From Pyropia haitanensis (lineage: Eukaryota; Rhodophyta; Bangiophyceae; Bangiales; Bangiaceae), in the NCBI GenBank assembly GCA_008729055.1, contig SDUX01000004.1, positions 1,178,001-1,242,000 of the forward strand: 64,000 nt of DNA, in the 5' to 3' direction. The translations under genes and the position numbers were made by a program. A model generated the notes under the pieces. The model worked only from the letters and a program-made list of their open reading frames with translations. It was not told the DNA's origin and ran no database searches. The number at the start of each line of letters is the position of its first letter. The first letter of the stretch is position 1. Positions 21,905 to 33,484 of the stretch are shown here, piece after piece.

Positions 21905-22240
21905 CGCGTTTCTCTACCCCCTCCACCACCGAAAGCAAACCCTCCGGCGACCCGTAGGGCGGCGCCGGGCTGAGGGTGGGAGGGATGCTTTTGGTGTTAG
22001 TGAACAGATGCCAGCCAGCGCGGCCTTCACACACATTGTTTCCCCCCCCGGCTGCCGTGGAAAAGCCATAGCGGTGGCGGCGGCAGCCCCACCGCCCCAG
22101 GCGCGGCGCGCGGCGGTGGGCGTCACAAGTGGGCCGGCGGCGGCAGCGCGAGGACGCGTGGGACACGCGCGGAGCTCGTCGCGGGGAGCGGGTGAGTGAC
22201 GCCTGGGGTGCGGCCAAGGCCGCCGCCCCGGCCTGTAACG
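21905..22240. repeat. Module C, copy 3
   Basis: Nearly identical to copy 2. It lies between kinesin fragment 2 and a diverged module A copy (22240-22600). Confidence 0.75.
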
Positions 22241-22600
22241 CCATGCGCCCCCGGGCACCCCGTCCTCGCCTCGCGCACTGCCAGTGACGGGGTGGTGCTG
22301 AGTTCCCGCTGGACAGGCGCCCGACTGGGAGGCGGCGGCCGTGGCGACGGTCGAGCTGCGCGCGCAGCGTTCTGCCCCCGAGGCGGTGGCGCGGGTCCAT
22401 CCTTGGCGCCGGCGGCCGCGACACCAACGTCTCGTGCGTCGGCGGCGGCTGAGGCCGTACCTGGCGCGCTGCCGCGGGCACCTCGGTGCCGCCGCCGCGT
22501 TTCCTTTGAAGAGTCGTTTTGCCGGGACGGGGTGGGCGCGGGGCGACCCGCCGGGCGACTTTAATCATCCACCCTACCAGGTGGGAAAGAGCACTGGCGC
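22240..22600. repeat. Module A, copy 3 (diverged)
   Basis: Related to 15027-15370 but with many substitutions. The open frame is kept but lacks the usual stop, ending VSFEESFCRDGVGAGRPAG. It is followed by a unique stretch (22600-22800) with lower GC around 22740-22790. Confidence 0.75.
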
Positions 22601-22929
22601 AAGTGAGAGCGGTTAGAGGAGGGGGGCGCTGTTGGGGTGCCACGGCGGGCGGAGGGAGTGGCGGAGGAAAGAGTAGGTGGCAGGGAGTGGCCACAGGGGA
22701 GGGCGGCTTCGGTGGGTACTACAGCACCTCGCGAAACCCCAACTTGGAACCGATATTATCTACCCCGACATCTCGATCGCCAAATAAGTTGAATCCTCTA
22801 GCGACGCGGACAAGTCGGGCGCGGCGGCGGCGGCGTTGGTGACGGCGGCGGCGGCAGCCGGTCGGCGGAAAGGGGCGGCGGCGGCGGCGGCGGCGGCGGC
22901 GGCAGCCGGTCGAGGCTGCTCGGCGGCGC

Positions 22930-23395
22930 GTGGTGGCGACCCGCCAGGCGGAGGCGAAGTGGGCGCGGCAGCAAGCTGAGGTATGGCGCGCTGCTCAGCC
23001 GACGTCGATCTCTACAGGCTCCAACTCCCAAAGACTTCGCGGAGCCCCCGGGCGCCCCGTCCTCGCCTCGCGCACTGCCAGTGACGGGGTCGTGCTGAGC
23101 TCCCGCTGGGCAGGCGCCCGACTTGGAGGCGGCGGCCGCGGCGACGGCCGGGCTGCGCGCGCAGCGTCCCGCCCCCCTGGCGGCGGCGCGGGTCAATCCT
23201 TGGCGCCGGCGGCCGCGATGCCAACGTCTCGTGCGGCGGCGGCGGCTGCGGCCGTACCTTGCCCGCTGCCGCGGGCGCCTGGGTGCCGCCGCCGCGTTTC
23301 TTTCGAAGAGTTGTTTTGCTGAAAAGGGGTGGGAGCGGGGCGGCCCTCCGGGCAACTTTGAGCATCCACTTTACCAGGTGGAAAGAGCACTGACG
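22930..23395. repeat. Module A, copy 4
   Basis: Full-length relative of 14895-15370, including the basic segment (WARQQAEVWRAAQPTS in place of VRRQAEAWRAARPTS) and the RRRVSFEELFC end with the same stop. The open frame is maintained. Confidence 0.85.
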
Positions 23396-26011
23396 ATCGA
23401 GGTCAGGTGCGTGAACACCACTGCGGAGCGGCAAACGTTTTCATTATTGAGCTGCTGTCGTCCAACTGACCCGAACAAGAAATGTTTCCATGTGCTCATC
23501 TTGGGCCGGTACCACTGCAGCGAAAGATGCATTGGTTGTCCCAGAAATACTTTTTGATGTACAACGAGCCTGAAATGGCTAGAGAATATTCCTTCGTGCG
23601 TATCAGACTAAGGATCGAAGTTAGGCGGGCGAACGCCACTGAGGAAAACAATGCCTGCTTGATGTTGAGCTTTGGTCGTCCGATTCATCAAACGATGAAA
23701 TATCAGTCCGTTCATCATGGCCTATCGCCACAGATGCGAAAAATACTATCGCAGACCCACAGACACTTTCAAATGTTCTACAAGCCTATCTAGGCTGCAG
23801 AATATTCTTTAATGCATCCCAGAATGAGGATCAAAGTCACGGGCGTCAACGCCACTGTGGAGCGCCAGACAATTTCCATGTGGAGCTTTCGTTGTTCATC
23901 TGACCAAACAATAAAGTTCTGCGTCCGCGCATCATCTCCGAGTGCCACTGATGCAAAAAATGTTGTCGCTGTCCCATAGACACGTTTTTGATGCTTGCGG
24001 TGTCTGAAGTCGCTACAGACTGTTTTTTGGTCCATGCTGGACTGACGATCAAGGTCAGGTGAGTGAACACCACTGCGAAGCGGCAAACGATTCCACCATG
24101 TAGCTTTTGTCGTCCAACTGACCAAACAAGAAACGTTTTTGTGTGCTCTTCTCAGCTTGGTGCCACTGACCCCAAAAATTCAATGGCTGTCGCAGAGACA
24201 CTTTTTGATGTTCGACGAGCCTGACATCACAACAGAATATCTCTTGGTGCATACCAGACTAAGGATCGATGTGACGCGCGTCAACACCACTGGAGCGCCA
24301 GACAATTTCCATGTGGAGCTTTCGGTATCTATCTGACCAAACCACAAAGTTCTGCGTCCGCGCATCATCTCCGAGTGCCACTGATGCAAAAAATGTTGTC
24401 GCTGTCCCATAGACACGTTTTTGATGCTTGCGGTGTCTGAAGTCGCTACAGACTGTTTTTTGGTCCATGCTGGACTGACTATCAAGGTCAGGTGAGTGAA
24501 CACCACTGCGAAGCGGCAAACGATTTCATCATGTAGCTTTTGTCGTCCAACTGACCAAACAAGAAACGTTTTTGTGTGCTCTTCTTAGCTTGGTGCCACT
24601 GACCCCAAAAATTCAATGGCTGTCGCAGAGACACTTTCTGATGCTCGAAGAGCCTGACATCACTACAGAATATCTCTTGGTGCATACCAGACTAAGGATC
24701 GATGTGACGCGCGTCAACACCACTGGAGCGCCAGACAATTTCCATGTGGAGCTTTCGGTATTTATCTGACCAAACCACAAAGTTCTGCGTCCGCGCATCA
24801 TCTCCGAATGTCACTGATGCGAAAAATGTTGTCGCTGTCCCATAGACACGTTTTTGATGCTTGCTGTGCCTGAAGTCGCTACAGACTGTTTATTGGTCCA
24901 TGCTGGACTGACTATCAAGGTCAGGTGAGTGAACACCACTGCGAAGCGGCAAACGATTTCATCATGTAGCTTTTGTCGTCCAACTGACCAAACAAGAAAC
25001 GTTTTTGTGTGCTCTTCTTAGCTTGGTGCCACTGACCCCAAAAATTCAATGGCTGTCGCAGAGACACTTTTCGATGCTCGAAGAGCCTGACATCACTACA
25101 GAATATCTCTTGGTGCATACCAGACTAAGGATCGATGTGACGCGCGTCAACACCACTGGAGCGCCAGACAATTTCCATGTGGAGCTTTCGGTATCTATCT
25201 GACCAAACCACAAAGTTCTGCGTCCGCGCATCATCTCCGAGTGCCACTGATGCAAAAAATGTTGTCGCTGTCCCATAGACACGTTTTTGATGCTTGCTGT
25301 GCCTGAAGTCGCTACAGACTGTTTTTTGGTCCATGCTGGACTGACTATCAAGGTCAGGTGAGTGAACACCACTGCGAAGCGGCAAACGATTTCATCATGT
25401 AGCTTTTGTCGTCCAACTGACCAAACAAGAAACGTTTTTGTGTGCTCTTCTTAGCTTGGTGCCACTGACCCCAAAAATTCAATGGCTGTCGCAGAGACAC
25501 TTTTCGATGCTCGAAGAGCCTGACATCACAACAGAATATCTCTTGGTGCATACCAGACTAAGGATCGATGTGACGCGCGTCAACACCACTGGAGCGCCAG
25601 ACAATTTCCATGTGGAGCTTTCGGTATCTATCTGACCAAACCACAAAGTTCTGCGTCCGCGCATCATCTCCGAGTGCCACTGATGCGAAAAATGTTGTCG
25701 CTGTCCCATAGACACGTTTTTGATGCTTGCTGTGCCTGAAGTCGCTACAGACTGTTTTTTGGTCCATGCTGGACTGACGATCGAGGTCAGGTGCGTGAAC
25801 ACCACTGCGAAGCGGCAAACGATTTCATCATGTAGCTTTTGTCGTCCAACTGACCAAACAAGAAACGTTTTTGTGTGCTCTTCTTAGCTTGGTGCCACTG
25901 ACCCCAAAAATTCAATGGCTGTCGCAGAGACACTTTTTGATGTTCGACGAGCCTGACATCTCAACAGAATATCTCTTGGTGCATACCAGACTAAGAATGC
26001 AAGTCATGGGC
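23396..26011. repeat. Satellite array 3: trimer, four 433-bp dimers, half-dimer
   Basis: The trimer is 23396-24045. Dimers start at 24046, 24479, 24912 and 25345, and the half-dimer starts at 25778. Private variants occur in parallel order with array 2: for instance TGTTTATTGG is present only in the second dimer of each array (19738 and 24888). This shows the array was copied as a block. Confidence 0.92.
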
Positions 26012-26372
26012 GTCAACGCCGCCGACCGCTGAACGGCCTCGGCGTCAAACGCGGCGGCGGCCGCCCCCGCCGCTGCAGCCGCTTCCGCCGCCACCCGCGC
26101 GCCGGGGGCTACGCCGCCGAGCAAGGTGTAGGTCTTGCCCGCGCCGCTGCCGCCACAAGCGAGCAGCGTGGCGGGCGTGGCGCGCAGCACAGCGGCGACC
26201 AGCGGCTCGACAACGGCGCCGTAGACGGCGGCCTGGGTGGCCGCTACCGGCAGCACGCCGTCCAGCGCAAAGCGCTTCGTCGTCGGCCGCCAGCCGGGTG
26301 AGGACGGCGGCAGCGTCGCAAGCACCGCACCGTCGGCAGGCGTCGCCTCGAGCGTGCCGGCAGCCTGCTCCG
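26012..26372 (-). pseudogene. Truncated kinesin motor domain, fragment 3
   Basis: Contains KRFALDGVLPVAATQAAVYG and the P-loop ACGGSGAGKTYTLLGG in one frame, but lacks the ATG and first strand. At about 26372 it switches to sequence related to 17480 and then to the radical SAM copy. It is truncated at both ends. Confidence 0.8.
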
Positions 26373-26399
26373 GCTGTCTGTTCAGGGAGCCGCCCACCT

Positions 26400-27507
26400 G
26401 CAGGAGGGGAATAAGCTTGTTACCATGGGGATGCCAGCGCGCTCCACTGGCGAGGACGGGCGCCCCATGCTCAAACTCGCCTAGTTCTACCAGCCCAGCC
26501 CTGGCGGGCATCCCGTCGCCCCCCCTCTCCGCCGCCCCACGCGCATGAGACACACCCTTACGCTGCCGGGCGCGCCACCCCCACCCAAGCCTCGCCGGCG
26601 GACGCCGCCCCCCCCCCACCCTGCCGACGCGGCCGGCGCCGCCTGCGCCGCCCGCGCCGCGGCAACCGCGGCTGCGCCGCGCGCCTTGCGCTCCGCCCGC
26701 GCCGCCGCGGCCGCCGCCTCACGTTCCTTGCGCGCCGCCCGCGCGGTGGCCTTCGCCGCCGCCGCGCTTGCCGCCACCTCCGCCTCGGACGTGAGAGCCA
26801 GGCCGAGCCGATGCGCGTGGAGGAGCTTCACGCCGGCCGTGGCACGCGAGGGCGGTCAGCAGAGGGGCACGGGCAGGGGGGGCAATGTCCGCGGCGCGGG
26901 GCTGGGGGGGGGGGGGGGGCGCACGCGCCGGCAACGCCCGGCGGCCGAGCTGGCACGGGGAGCGGGGAGACCCAGCTGCAGCCGGCAAGGAGGCGGACGG
27001 GCATGTGCACACCTGACCTGCAGGGTTGGGGAGCAGTTTGTTCGCGCACGGCTGTAGTGGCAAACCTTCAAAAGCGCGGATATAGCGCGATCGCTACCGC
27101 GCCCAAGCCTGGGATTCAGCGGAAACCTCTCGTGGCGGCGAGTTTCATTTCTTCAGCCGGGCGCCCCGCTGGGGTCGCCTGCCTCGTGGTCTACTCTTTC
27201 CTGCAGGATCGCCCCTGCACGCAGGACCGCCGCCCCCCCACGGCACACCCATGGAGAGACAAAACCCCCCGGCGGACCGCGTGCACGAGCGGACGTCAGC
27301 AGCAGCGGCGGCGGCAGCAACGGCAGCGACAGCGGCGGCGGTGATGGCGGGGGGGCGCCAGCACCCCCCCCCGCCGCCGCCGCTGGCACCCCCGCCGCGT
27401 CGTCTGGCAACGGCCAGCGGGCGGCAGGCACACCAGGCCGCCACCGCCGACACAGTGGCAGCGGCCGCCGCGGCCGCCGTCGGCTTCCCGCCGGCGACAG
27501 GCGGCGA

Positions 27508-27553
<46 letters not shown>

Positions 27554-27560
27554 CCCGCCG
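26400..27560 (-). pseudogene. Internally deleted copy of the radical SAM-DUF2344 gene
   Basis: 26400-26846 matches the 3' end of the complete gene (28520-28953), including the Ala/Arg/Lys-rich coding segment (ATARAARKEREAAAAA on minus). At about 26847 the sequence jumps to the 5' flank: 26848-27090 matches 32838-33075 (GGGCACGGGCAGGGGGGGCA, then CAAAAGCGCGGATATAGCGC), and 27268-27560 matches 33198-33480. About 3.9 kb, with the radical SAM core, the start codon and both introns, is missing. No functional product is possible. Confidence 0.85.
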
Positions 27561-27598
27561 CCGCTCGTGCGAGGATTTCCGTCGTGTGTACATACTGA

Positions 27599-28352
27599 GA
27601 GCATGTCTATCGGTGCGCCAAAAAGCCACTTTTTAGCTGAGCATGTCTATCGGTGCGCCAAAAAGCTATATCCGTGCGCCAAAGAGCTATCCTCTGAGCT
27701 ATATTCTGCAGGATGGCTCAGAGGATAGCTTTATAGCTAAGCCAATCAGATGCGCGGATCGGGGACACACCCCGCAGCGAGCCCGTTCATTTCACCTGGT
27801 GTTGGGTCGGCCGTTGGAGTTGTTGCTTCACTGTGACCACGTACTGTGCCTCCGTAAAAAAAGTGCTTGTTGATCGGACGTGCAGGTTTGAATTCATTGG
27901 TCCAGACGGCGAATTTGTGCACCTTCACGTATATGGTGCGTCTCACAAAAAGCGGACGCGAGAATACTGAGACATGCAGAAAACCGGCTGTTGGACCAAT
28001 GGATCGCAGCATCGCAATATTGTATGTGTCGTTTTTCCTGGCAGGCACAATACCGTCAACATGCACTGTTTATAGGACGCACGCTAGACCGCGGATAGGG
28101 ATCGGGGGAGGGGGCGGGGGGAGCGGGGATGAAGGTGCAGAAGACCGGCAGGGTGTGGCACAGCCCGGTCCGGGATGGGAGCAGCCACTGGCGTGCAGCG
28201 GTGCTCGTCCAGTCTCCACCACACTTTGAACTTAAGAAGCACTGGTGGCGGAAAAGTTAACAATAGCTTCACACCGATAGACATGCGCTGTGCTGGAGCC
28301 AAAAATAGTAGCTTTTTGGATACAGCTTTTTGGCTCACCGATAGACATGCTC
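27599..28352. mobile_element. MITE-like element with 28-bp terminal inverted repeats
   Basis: The left end (27599-27626) starts GAGCATGTCTATCGGTGCG. The right end (28325-28352) is its inverted copy, with one mismatch over 28 bp. The repeat is duplicated inward at both ends (about 27639-27667 and 28277-28296). The interior is AT-richer than the flanks and has no transposase. A perfect 15-bp-arm hairpin lies inside. Flanking target duplications are not clear, so the superfamily is left open. It sits between the deleted and the complete radical SAM copies. Confidence 0.75.
27685..27730. repeat. Hairpin with 15-bp perfect arms
   Basis: AGCTATCCTCTGAGC (27685-27699) and GCTCAGAGGATAGCT (27716-27730) flank a 16-nt loop. 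Located near the left end of the inverted-repeat element. Confidence 0.85.
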
Positions 28353-28567
28353 TGACTGGCACCAACCAGTTTTGGAGACTAGTCTCGCTACTTGTCCCGT
28401 TTTTTTGCAATGCTCGATCTTCGGACCTGTTCGTGGACGTTTTGAGGAAATCCGAGCCACGTGGTGCAGATCTTTCAAGCTTGGGCTCTTGTTGGTGGCT
28501 CTTGTGAGAGTGCACAGTTTTTCGGAGATCGGCTGTAGCGGGATGCCTGCGCGCTCCTCTGGCGGCC

Positions 28568-31500
28568 TCAACCTTGGCCAGTTCCACCAAGCCCAGCCAC
28601 GACGGTCATCCCGTCGCCCCCCCTCTCCGCCGCCCCACACGCGAAAGACACACCCTTACGCTGCCGGGCGCGCCACCCCCACCTCAGCCTCGCCGGCGGA
28701 CGCCGCCCCCCCCCCCCCGCCGACGCGGCCGGCGCCGCCTGCGCCGCCCGCGCCGCGGCAACTGCGGCAGCGCCGCGCGCCTTACGCTCCGCCCGCGCCG
28801 CCGCGGCCGCCGCGGCCGCCGCCTCACGTTCCTTGCGCGCCGCCCGCGCGGTGGCCTTGGCCGCCGCCGCGCTCGCCGCCACCTCCGCCTCGGACGCGAG
28901 CACCAGGCCGAGCCGATGCGCGTGGAGGAGCTCCACGCCGGCCGCGGCACCGCCAGACGCCACCCGCAGCAGCTCCACCGTATCGTCGGGCGACAGCGCG
29001 CCGTCGTTGGAGCAGTGGGTGGTCGCGGCGAGGACGATGGCGCCCGCGGGCCACGCGCCGGGGCCAACGTGCGCGAGCACCGGCGCCGCCTCGGCGGGCG
29101 TCGCGAGGCGGAGGCCAAACAGGCGGGCGCGGAGGTCGACCGAGCGGGTGCTGTCGCCCTTGCCACCATTGGTGGACCGCGTAACGGGGCAGGTGTCCAT
29201 GGCCAGGGCGGCCGCCACCAGCGCCGGCCAGTCTACATCTTCTGGGCGCAGCGCGGGGGGGGGAGGAGCCGCGGCGGCAGCGTCGGCGAGTGTGTCCACC
29301 AGCACCGCCGTCGTGGCCGCCGCCACAGGGGACTGGGTGGCAGCCATCCCCGCCGCCGCCCCCGCGTCTCCGTCTGCGCCCGTGTCCGTCGTGGCGGCGG
29401 CGGCAGCCTCGCCAACCTCGTCGGCAACGTACACGCCGAGGAGGTATTCGGCCGCACGCATCCGGTGCGACACGGGCGCGGCGGCGGCGGACAGCTCCGT
29501 CACGTCGACGACGCGAAAGCCCGGCGGCAGCTGCGGGGCAAACGCGTCGATAAACGCGTCGGCGGTGATGCTCTCCGTGAATGTCAAGTCAAACAGTTCC
29601 GCGTCGGCGGTGGCGCCAAAGGGCAGCGCCGACGCGGCCGCGACGCGGGGCTTGGGGTGGAAGCCCCCCGAGTAGGAGATGGGCAGCCGCGCCCGCCGAA
29701 AGGCGCGGTCAAACAACCGGAAGGTGTCGAGGTGGGACAGCAGCGACGCGTCGCCCCGCTTGGCCAGCGTCAGCCGGAGGGTCGTCGCCTTGGTCGTGTC
29801 CGGCCGCCAGTCGCCAGCATACGCGGGGATGGGAGGAGGATCCACCACCACGTTGTTGCCGCGCTCCGAGCCACACACGCCGCATTCGCTGCAGGATGAA
29901 AAGGAACAGTCGGGTGTAAGCGTGCCCGTCAAGGCGCGCATGAGCTCGTCGCGCAGCCAACCTGCAGAAGAGGAAAGGGGCCAACGCACAACGCGAGCAA
30001 CACACGCACACGCACAGCCACGCACGTGCAGGGAATGGCAACACGCACGTAACAGGCAAAAGTTAGTGCCCGACGAAGAGAAAGGACAAGGGCCACCACG
30101 TGCACCACCGAGCGCTGGCATCAAGAAACCAGGGCACACCCGCACGCCCGACCGACCACCCGCAGAGCATCCGGCAACGTACCCTTCTCCACGCCAGTAT
30201 CAATGTGGTCCCACGGCAGCGCCCGGTCCAGCAGCGAGCCGCTCGGCTCGGCCGCCCGGCCTGCCCCATCACCCCCCGCAGATGCCAACGGCGCCGCCGG
30301 TGACGCGCCGGTGGCAACCCCCCCCGGCGCCGGCGAGCCGGCGCCGTCCGCGACGCCCGCCCGCGGGGCGAGCGTCTTAAAGTCCACCCCCCGCCCCTTG
30401 GCGTAGTCATACCACCCGCGCTTCCCCCGCACCGCCTCCTGCGGCATAATGTCCGGGTTCATCACGTCCCACGAGCCCGCCTCCATCGCCCGGTACTGGG
30501 GCGACAGCCCGCAGTCGGCAATCGCCTGCTCCCACGTCGCGTGCGCGCCAACCTCGTCCGTCCACCACGCGTCGGCACCGACGCCCAGCTCCCGCGCGCG
30601 GAGGATGACCGCCGATGCGCGGCGGTCACCGCGGCTGAGAAAGTCCTCCAGGCTGTGGATCCGCCAGCTGCTAATGTTGACCTTGACCGACCCGCGCATG
30701 CGCGCAAACGACTTGCGCAGCAGCCCGCGTTTGCGGTCCAGCTCCGCAGACGACACGTTGTGCCACTGGAAGGGGGTGTGCGGCTTGGGGATTAGCGCCG
30801 ACACGGTCACGTGGACGCTGAGCCGCTGCCGGGGATCCGGCAGCCGCACCGCCCGCTGCAGCGCGCGTACGGTGTCGGCAATGGCCAGCACGTCCTCGTC
30901 CGTCTCAGACGGCAAGCCCATCATAAAGTAGAGCTGCGTGCGCCCCGACAGAAAGATAAAAACAAGGCACCAAGCGGGCCACACACGAGCAAACACAATC
31001 AACGAGTGCGTCAGTATCGCAGACAGGGGCGCGGTCCAGCCCCCAGACGGCAGGCACAACACACGCCCATGGGCGTTGACCAGTGGCACAACTCGGCCCT
31101 CCCAATCACAGCCCGCACCCCGCGCAGTACACCCCCAGTACAGCGGACTGACCGAGCACGCACGCACGCCCCGACGGAAGAGCACAAAAACGAACCTTAA
31201 CCTGACGCCAGCCCGCCTCCACGGCCGTGCGCACACCCGCCTCCAGTTGCTGGTGGGTCAAGTCCTTGTTCACCACGTCCCGCAGCCTCTGCGTCCCCGC
31301 CTCGACCGCAAACGTGAGGCCGCTCTTGCGGAGCCCCCCGCTCAGTGCCGCAATGTTGGTGTCAAACCGGTCCACCCGCTGGGACGGCAGCGACAGCCCG
31401 ATATTCAGGTCCCGCAGCTCGTTCTTCAGGCCCAGCCCCACCGCGGGCAGGCTGAGGTAGTCGGAGCACGACAGGCTGAGCAGCGAGAACTCGTTGTAGC

Positions 31501-32743
31501 CCGTCTGCTTGACCCCCTCCCGCACCGCCGCGGCCACGTCCGCGGGCGCCACGTCCCGCGCGGGGCGGGTGAGCATGCCCGGCGCGCAAAAGCGGCAGCC
31601 GCGGGTGCAGCCGCGGCGCACCTCCACGACCAGCCGGTCGTGGACGGTGCCCATGGCGGGGACGAGCGCGAGCGCCCGCCGCGGCTGGGGCGTCGCGACC
31701 TGCCGCGCGGGGCGCGCGGGCACGTCCGCCCGCACCGGCCGGACGGCGCCCGTGGAGGTGTACACCTCGTAAAAGCGGGGCACGTACACGCCCGGGACCT
31801 GCGCCAGCGCGAGCAGCACCCCCTCCCGCGACAGTGGCGTCGGCGACGCGAGGCACGCGGCGAGCGTCGTCGCGACGGCGGGCAGCACGTCCTCGCCGTC
31901 GCCGAGGAGGGCGGCGTCGAGAAAGTCGGCGTACGGCTCGGGGTTGCTCGTCAGCGTGGTGCCGCCCGCAATGACCAGCGGCAGGCTGCCAGCCGCGACG
32001 CTCCACCGGTCCGCGTGGCCCGCCGCGGCGTCGGCCGCGTCCCGCTCCGCCCACGTCAGCGGAATACCGCCGAGCGCGAGGAGCTCCAGGCAGTTGAGCG
32101 CGCCGAGCTCATAGTGCACGGGCATGCAGACGACGTCAAAGGCGGCCACGCCGCGCTTGCTCTCCACCGCAAACAGCGGCTGCGCCGCGTCGCGGAGCGC
32201 CGCGACCATATCCGCGGCGGGCAGGTACGAGCGGTCGGCGAGGACGCCCGGCGTGTCGTTGAGCACCGAGTAGAGGATGACGTGGCCGCTGTTGCTCATG
32301 CCCACCTCGTACACCTCGGGGTAGGCAAGGACAAACCGGACCGCCGCGGCGGCCCAGTCGCCGTGCACCGCGCCCGCCTCGTTGCCCAGGTAGCGGGCGG
32401 GCTTGGCGATGCGCCGGAGCACCGCGTGGGGGAGGATCGCCTGCAGCGACGCCAGCGCCGCGCCGCTGCCGCGCCCATCGTCTGCATCGGCGGCGGCGGC
32501 GGCGGCGGCGGCGGGCGTGTCGCCGACCGCGGGGGGGGCGGCCGCGGTGGCGGCGGGGGGCGGGGGGGGAGGGGGGGCGCCGCCGCGCCGCCGCGGCCGG
32601 CGGCCGGCGGCGGTGGCGACCGCCGCCGCGCGGGCGCGGGCGCGGGCGGGGGTGGCGGCGAGCCAGCCGCGGCCGCCGCCGCGTGTGGCCACCGACGGCG
32701 CGGATGGGAGAAACGCCACCGCGGGCGGGGCGGCGGGGGCCAT
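28568..32743 (-). CDS. Radical SAM protein fused to DUF2344 (TIGR03960/TIGR03936 type)
   Basis: B12-binding-like plus radical SAM enzyme of unknown reaction, of the type found in cyanobacteria, where it is also fused to a DUF2344 domain; in an alga it is probably plastid-located. Three exons: 31196-32743, 30183-30933 and 28568-29961. The junctions are AAG|GTTCGT..ACGCAG|CTC and AAGG|GTACGT..CTGCAG|GT, with introns of 262 and 221 bp. The total is 1230 aa, in frame throughout. The ATG at 32743 is in GCCGCCATGG, followed by an Ala/Arg-rich presequence. FVLAYPEVYEVGMSNSGHVI and MPVHYELGALNCLELL belong to the N-terminal domain; the B12 DxHxxG motif is not intact. The Fe-S motif is in RRGCTRGCRFCAPGM (about residue 377 onward). 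LYFMMGLPSETDEDV follows the first intron. Exon 3 has the Cys cluster DCSFSSCSECGVCG and the DUF2344 core SLLSHLDTFRLFDRAFRR ... GGFHPKPR. The last 100 residues are low complexity and may be misframed at a G run. Confidence 0.9.
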
Positions 32744-33433
32744 GGCGGCCACCGGCAGCGGCGGCGGGCGGGGGGGGCGGCCGCGGTGGCGGCGGGGGGC
32801 GGGGGGGGAGGGGGGGCGCCGCGGGGAGGAAACGGGTGAGGGCGGCCAGCAGAGGGGCACGGGCAGGGGGGGCAATGTCCGCGGCGCGGGGCTGCGGGGG
32901 GGGGGGGGGGGCGCACGCGCCGGCAACGCCCGGCGGCCGAGCTGGCAGGGGGAGCGGGGAGACCCAGCCGGCAAGGAGGCGGACGGGCAGGTGCACACCT
33001 GACCTGCAGGGTTGGGGAGCCGTTTGTTCGCGCACGGCTGTAGTGGCAAACCTTCAAAAGCGCGGATATAGCGCGATCGCAACGGCCCCCCGCTTTTATT
33101 TTCGACTATGTTTTGTCTCCGGAGCCCGGCTATTAAACAATAGTAGTACTTGGCATACGCGGCCGCCGCCCCTTTGTAACCACCCCCCCCCCCCCCGGCG
33201 GACCGCGTGCAAGAGCGGACGTCAGCAGCAGCGGCGGCGGCAGCAACGGCAGCGACAGCGGCGGCGGTGATGGCGGGGGGGCGCCAGCACCCCCCCCCGC
33301 CGCCGCCGCTGGCACCCCCGCCGCGTCGTCTGGCAACGGCCAGCGGGCGGCAGGCACACCAGGCCGCCGCCGCCGACACAGTGGCAGCGGCCGCCGCGGC
33401 CGCCGTCGGCTTCCCGCCGGCGGCACGCGGCGA

Positions 33434-33484
<51 letters not shown>

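Larger units (their letters stand above)
14890..26380. repeat. Three-copy segmental repeat complex (module A, satellite, kinesin fragment)
   Basis: Three large units carry the same components in order on plus: module A (GC-rich, ORF-bearing), a 650-bp satellite trimer, zero or more 433-bp dimers, a terminal half-dimer, and a kinesin 5' fragment on minus. Unit 1 is about 14890-16857 (no full dimer), unit 2 about 17890-21765 (five dimers) and unit 3 about 22930-26372 (four dimers). A further module C (about 330 bp) sits right of kinesin fragments 1 and 2 and left of unit 2. The satellite is much lower in GC than modules A, C and kinesin. Confidence 0.9.
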
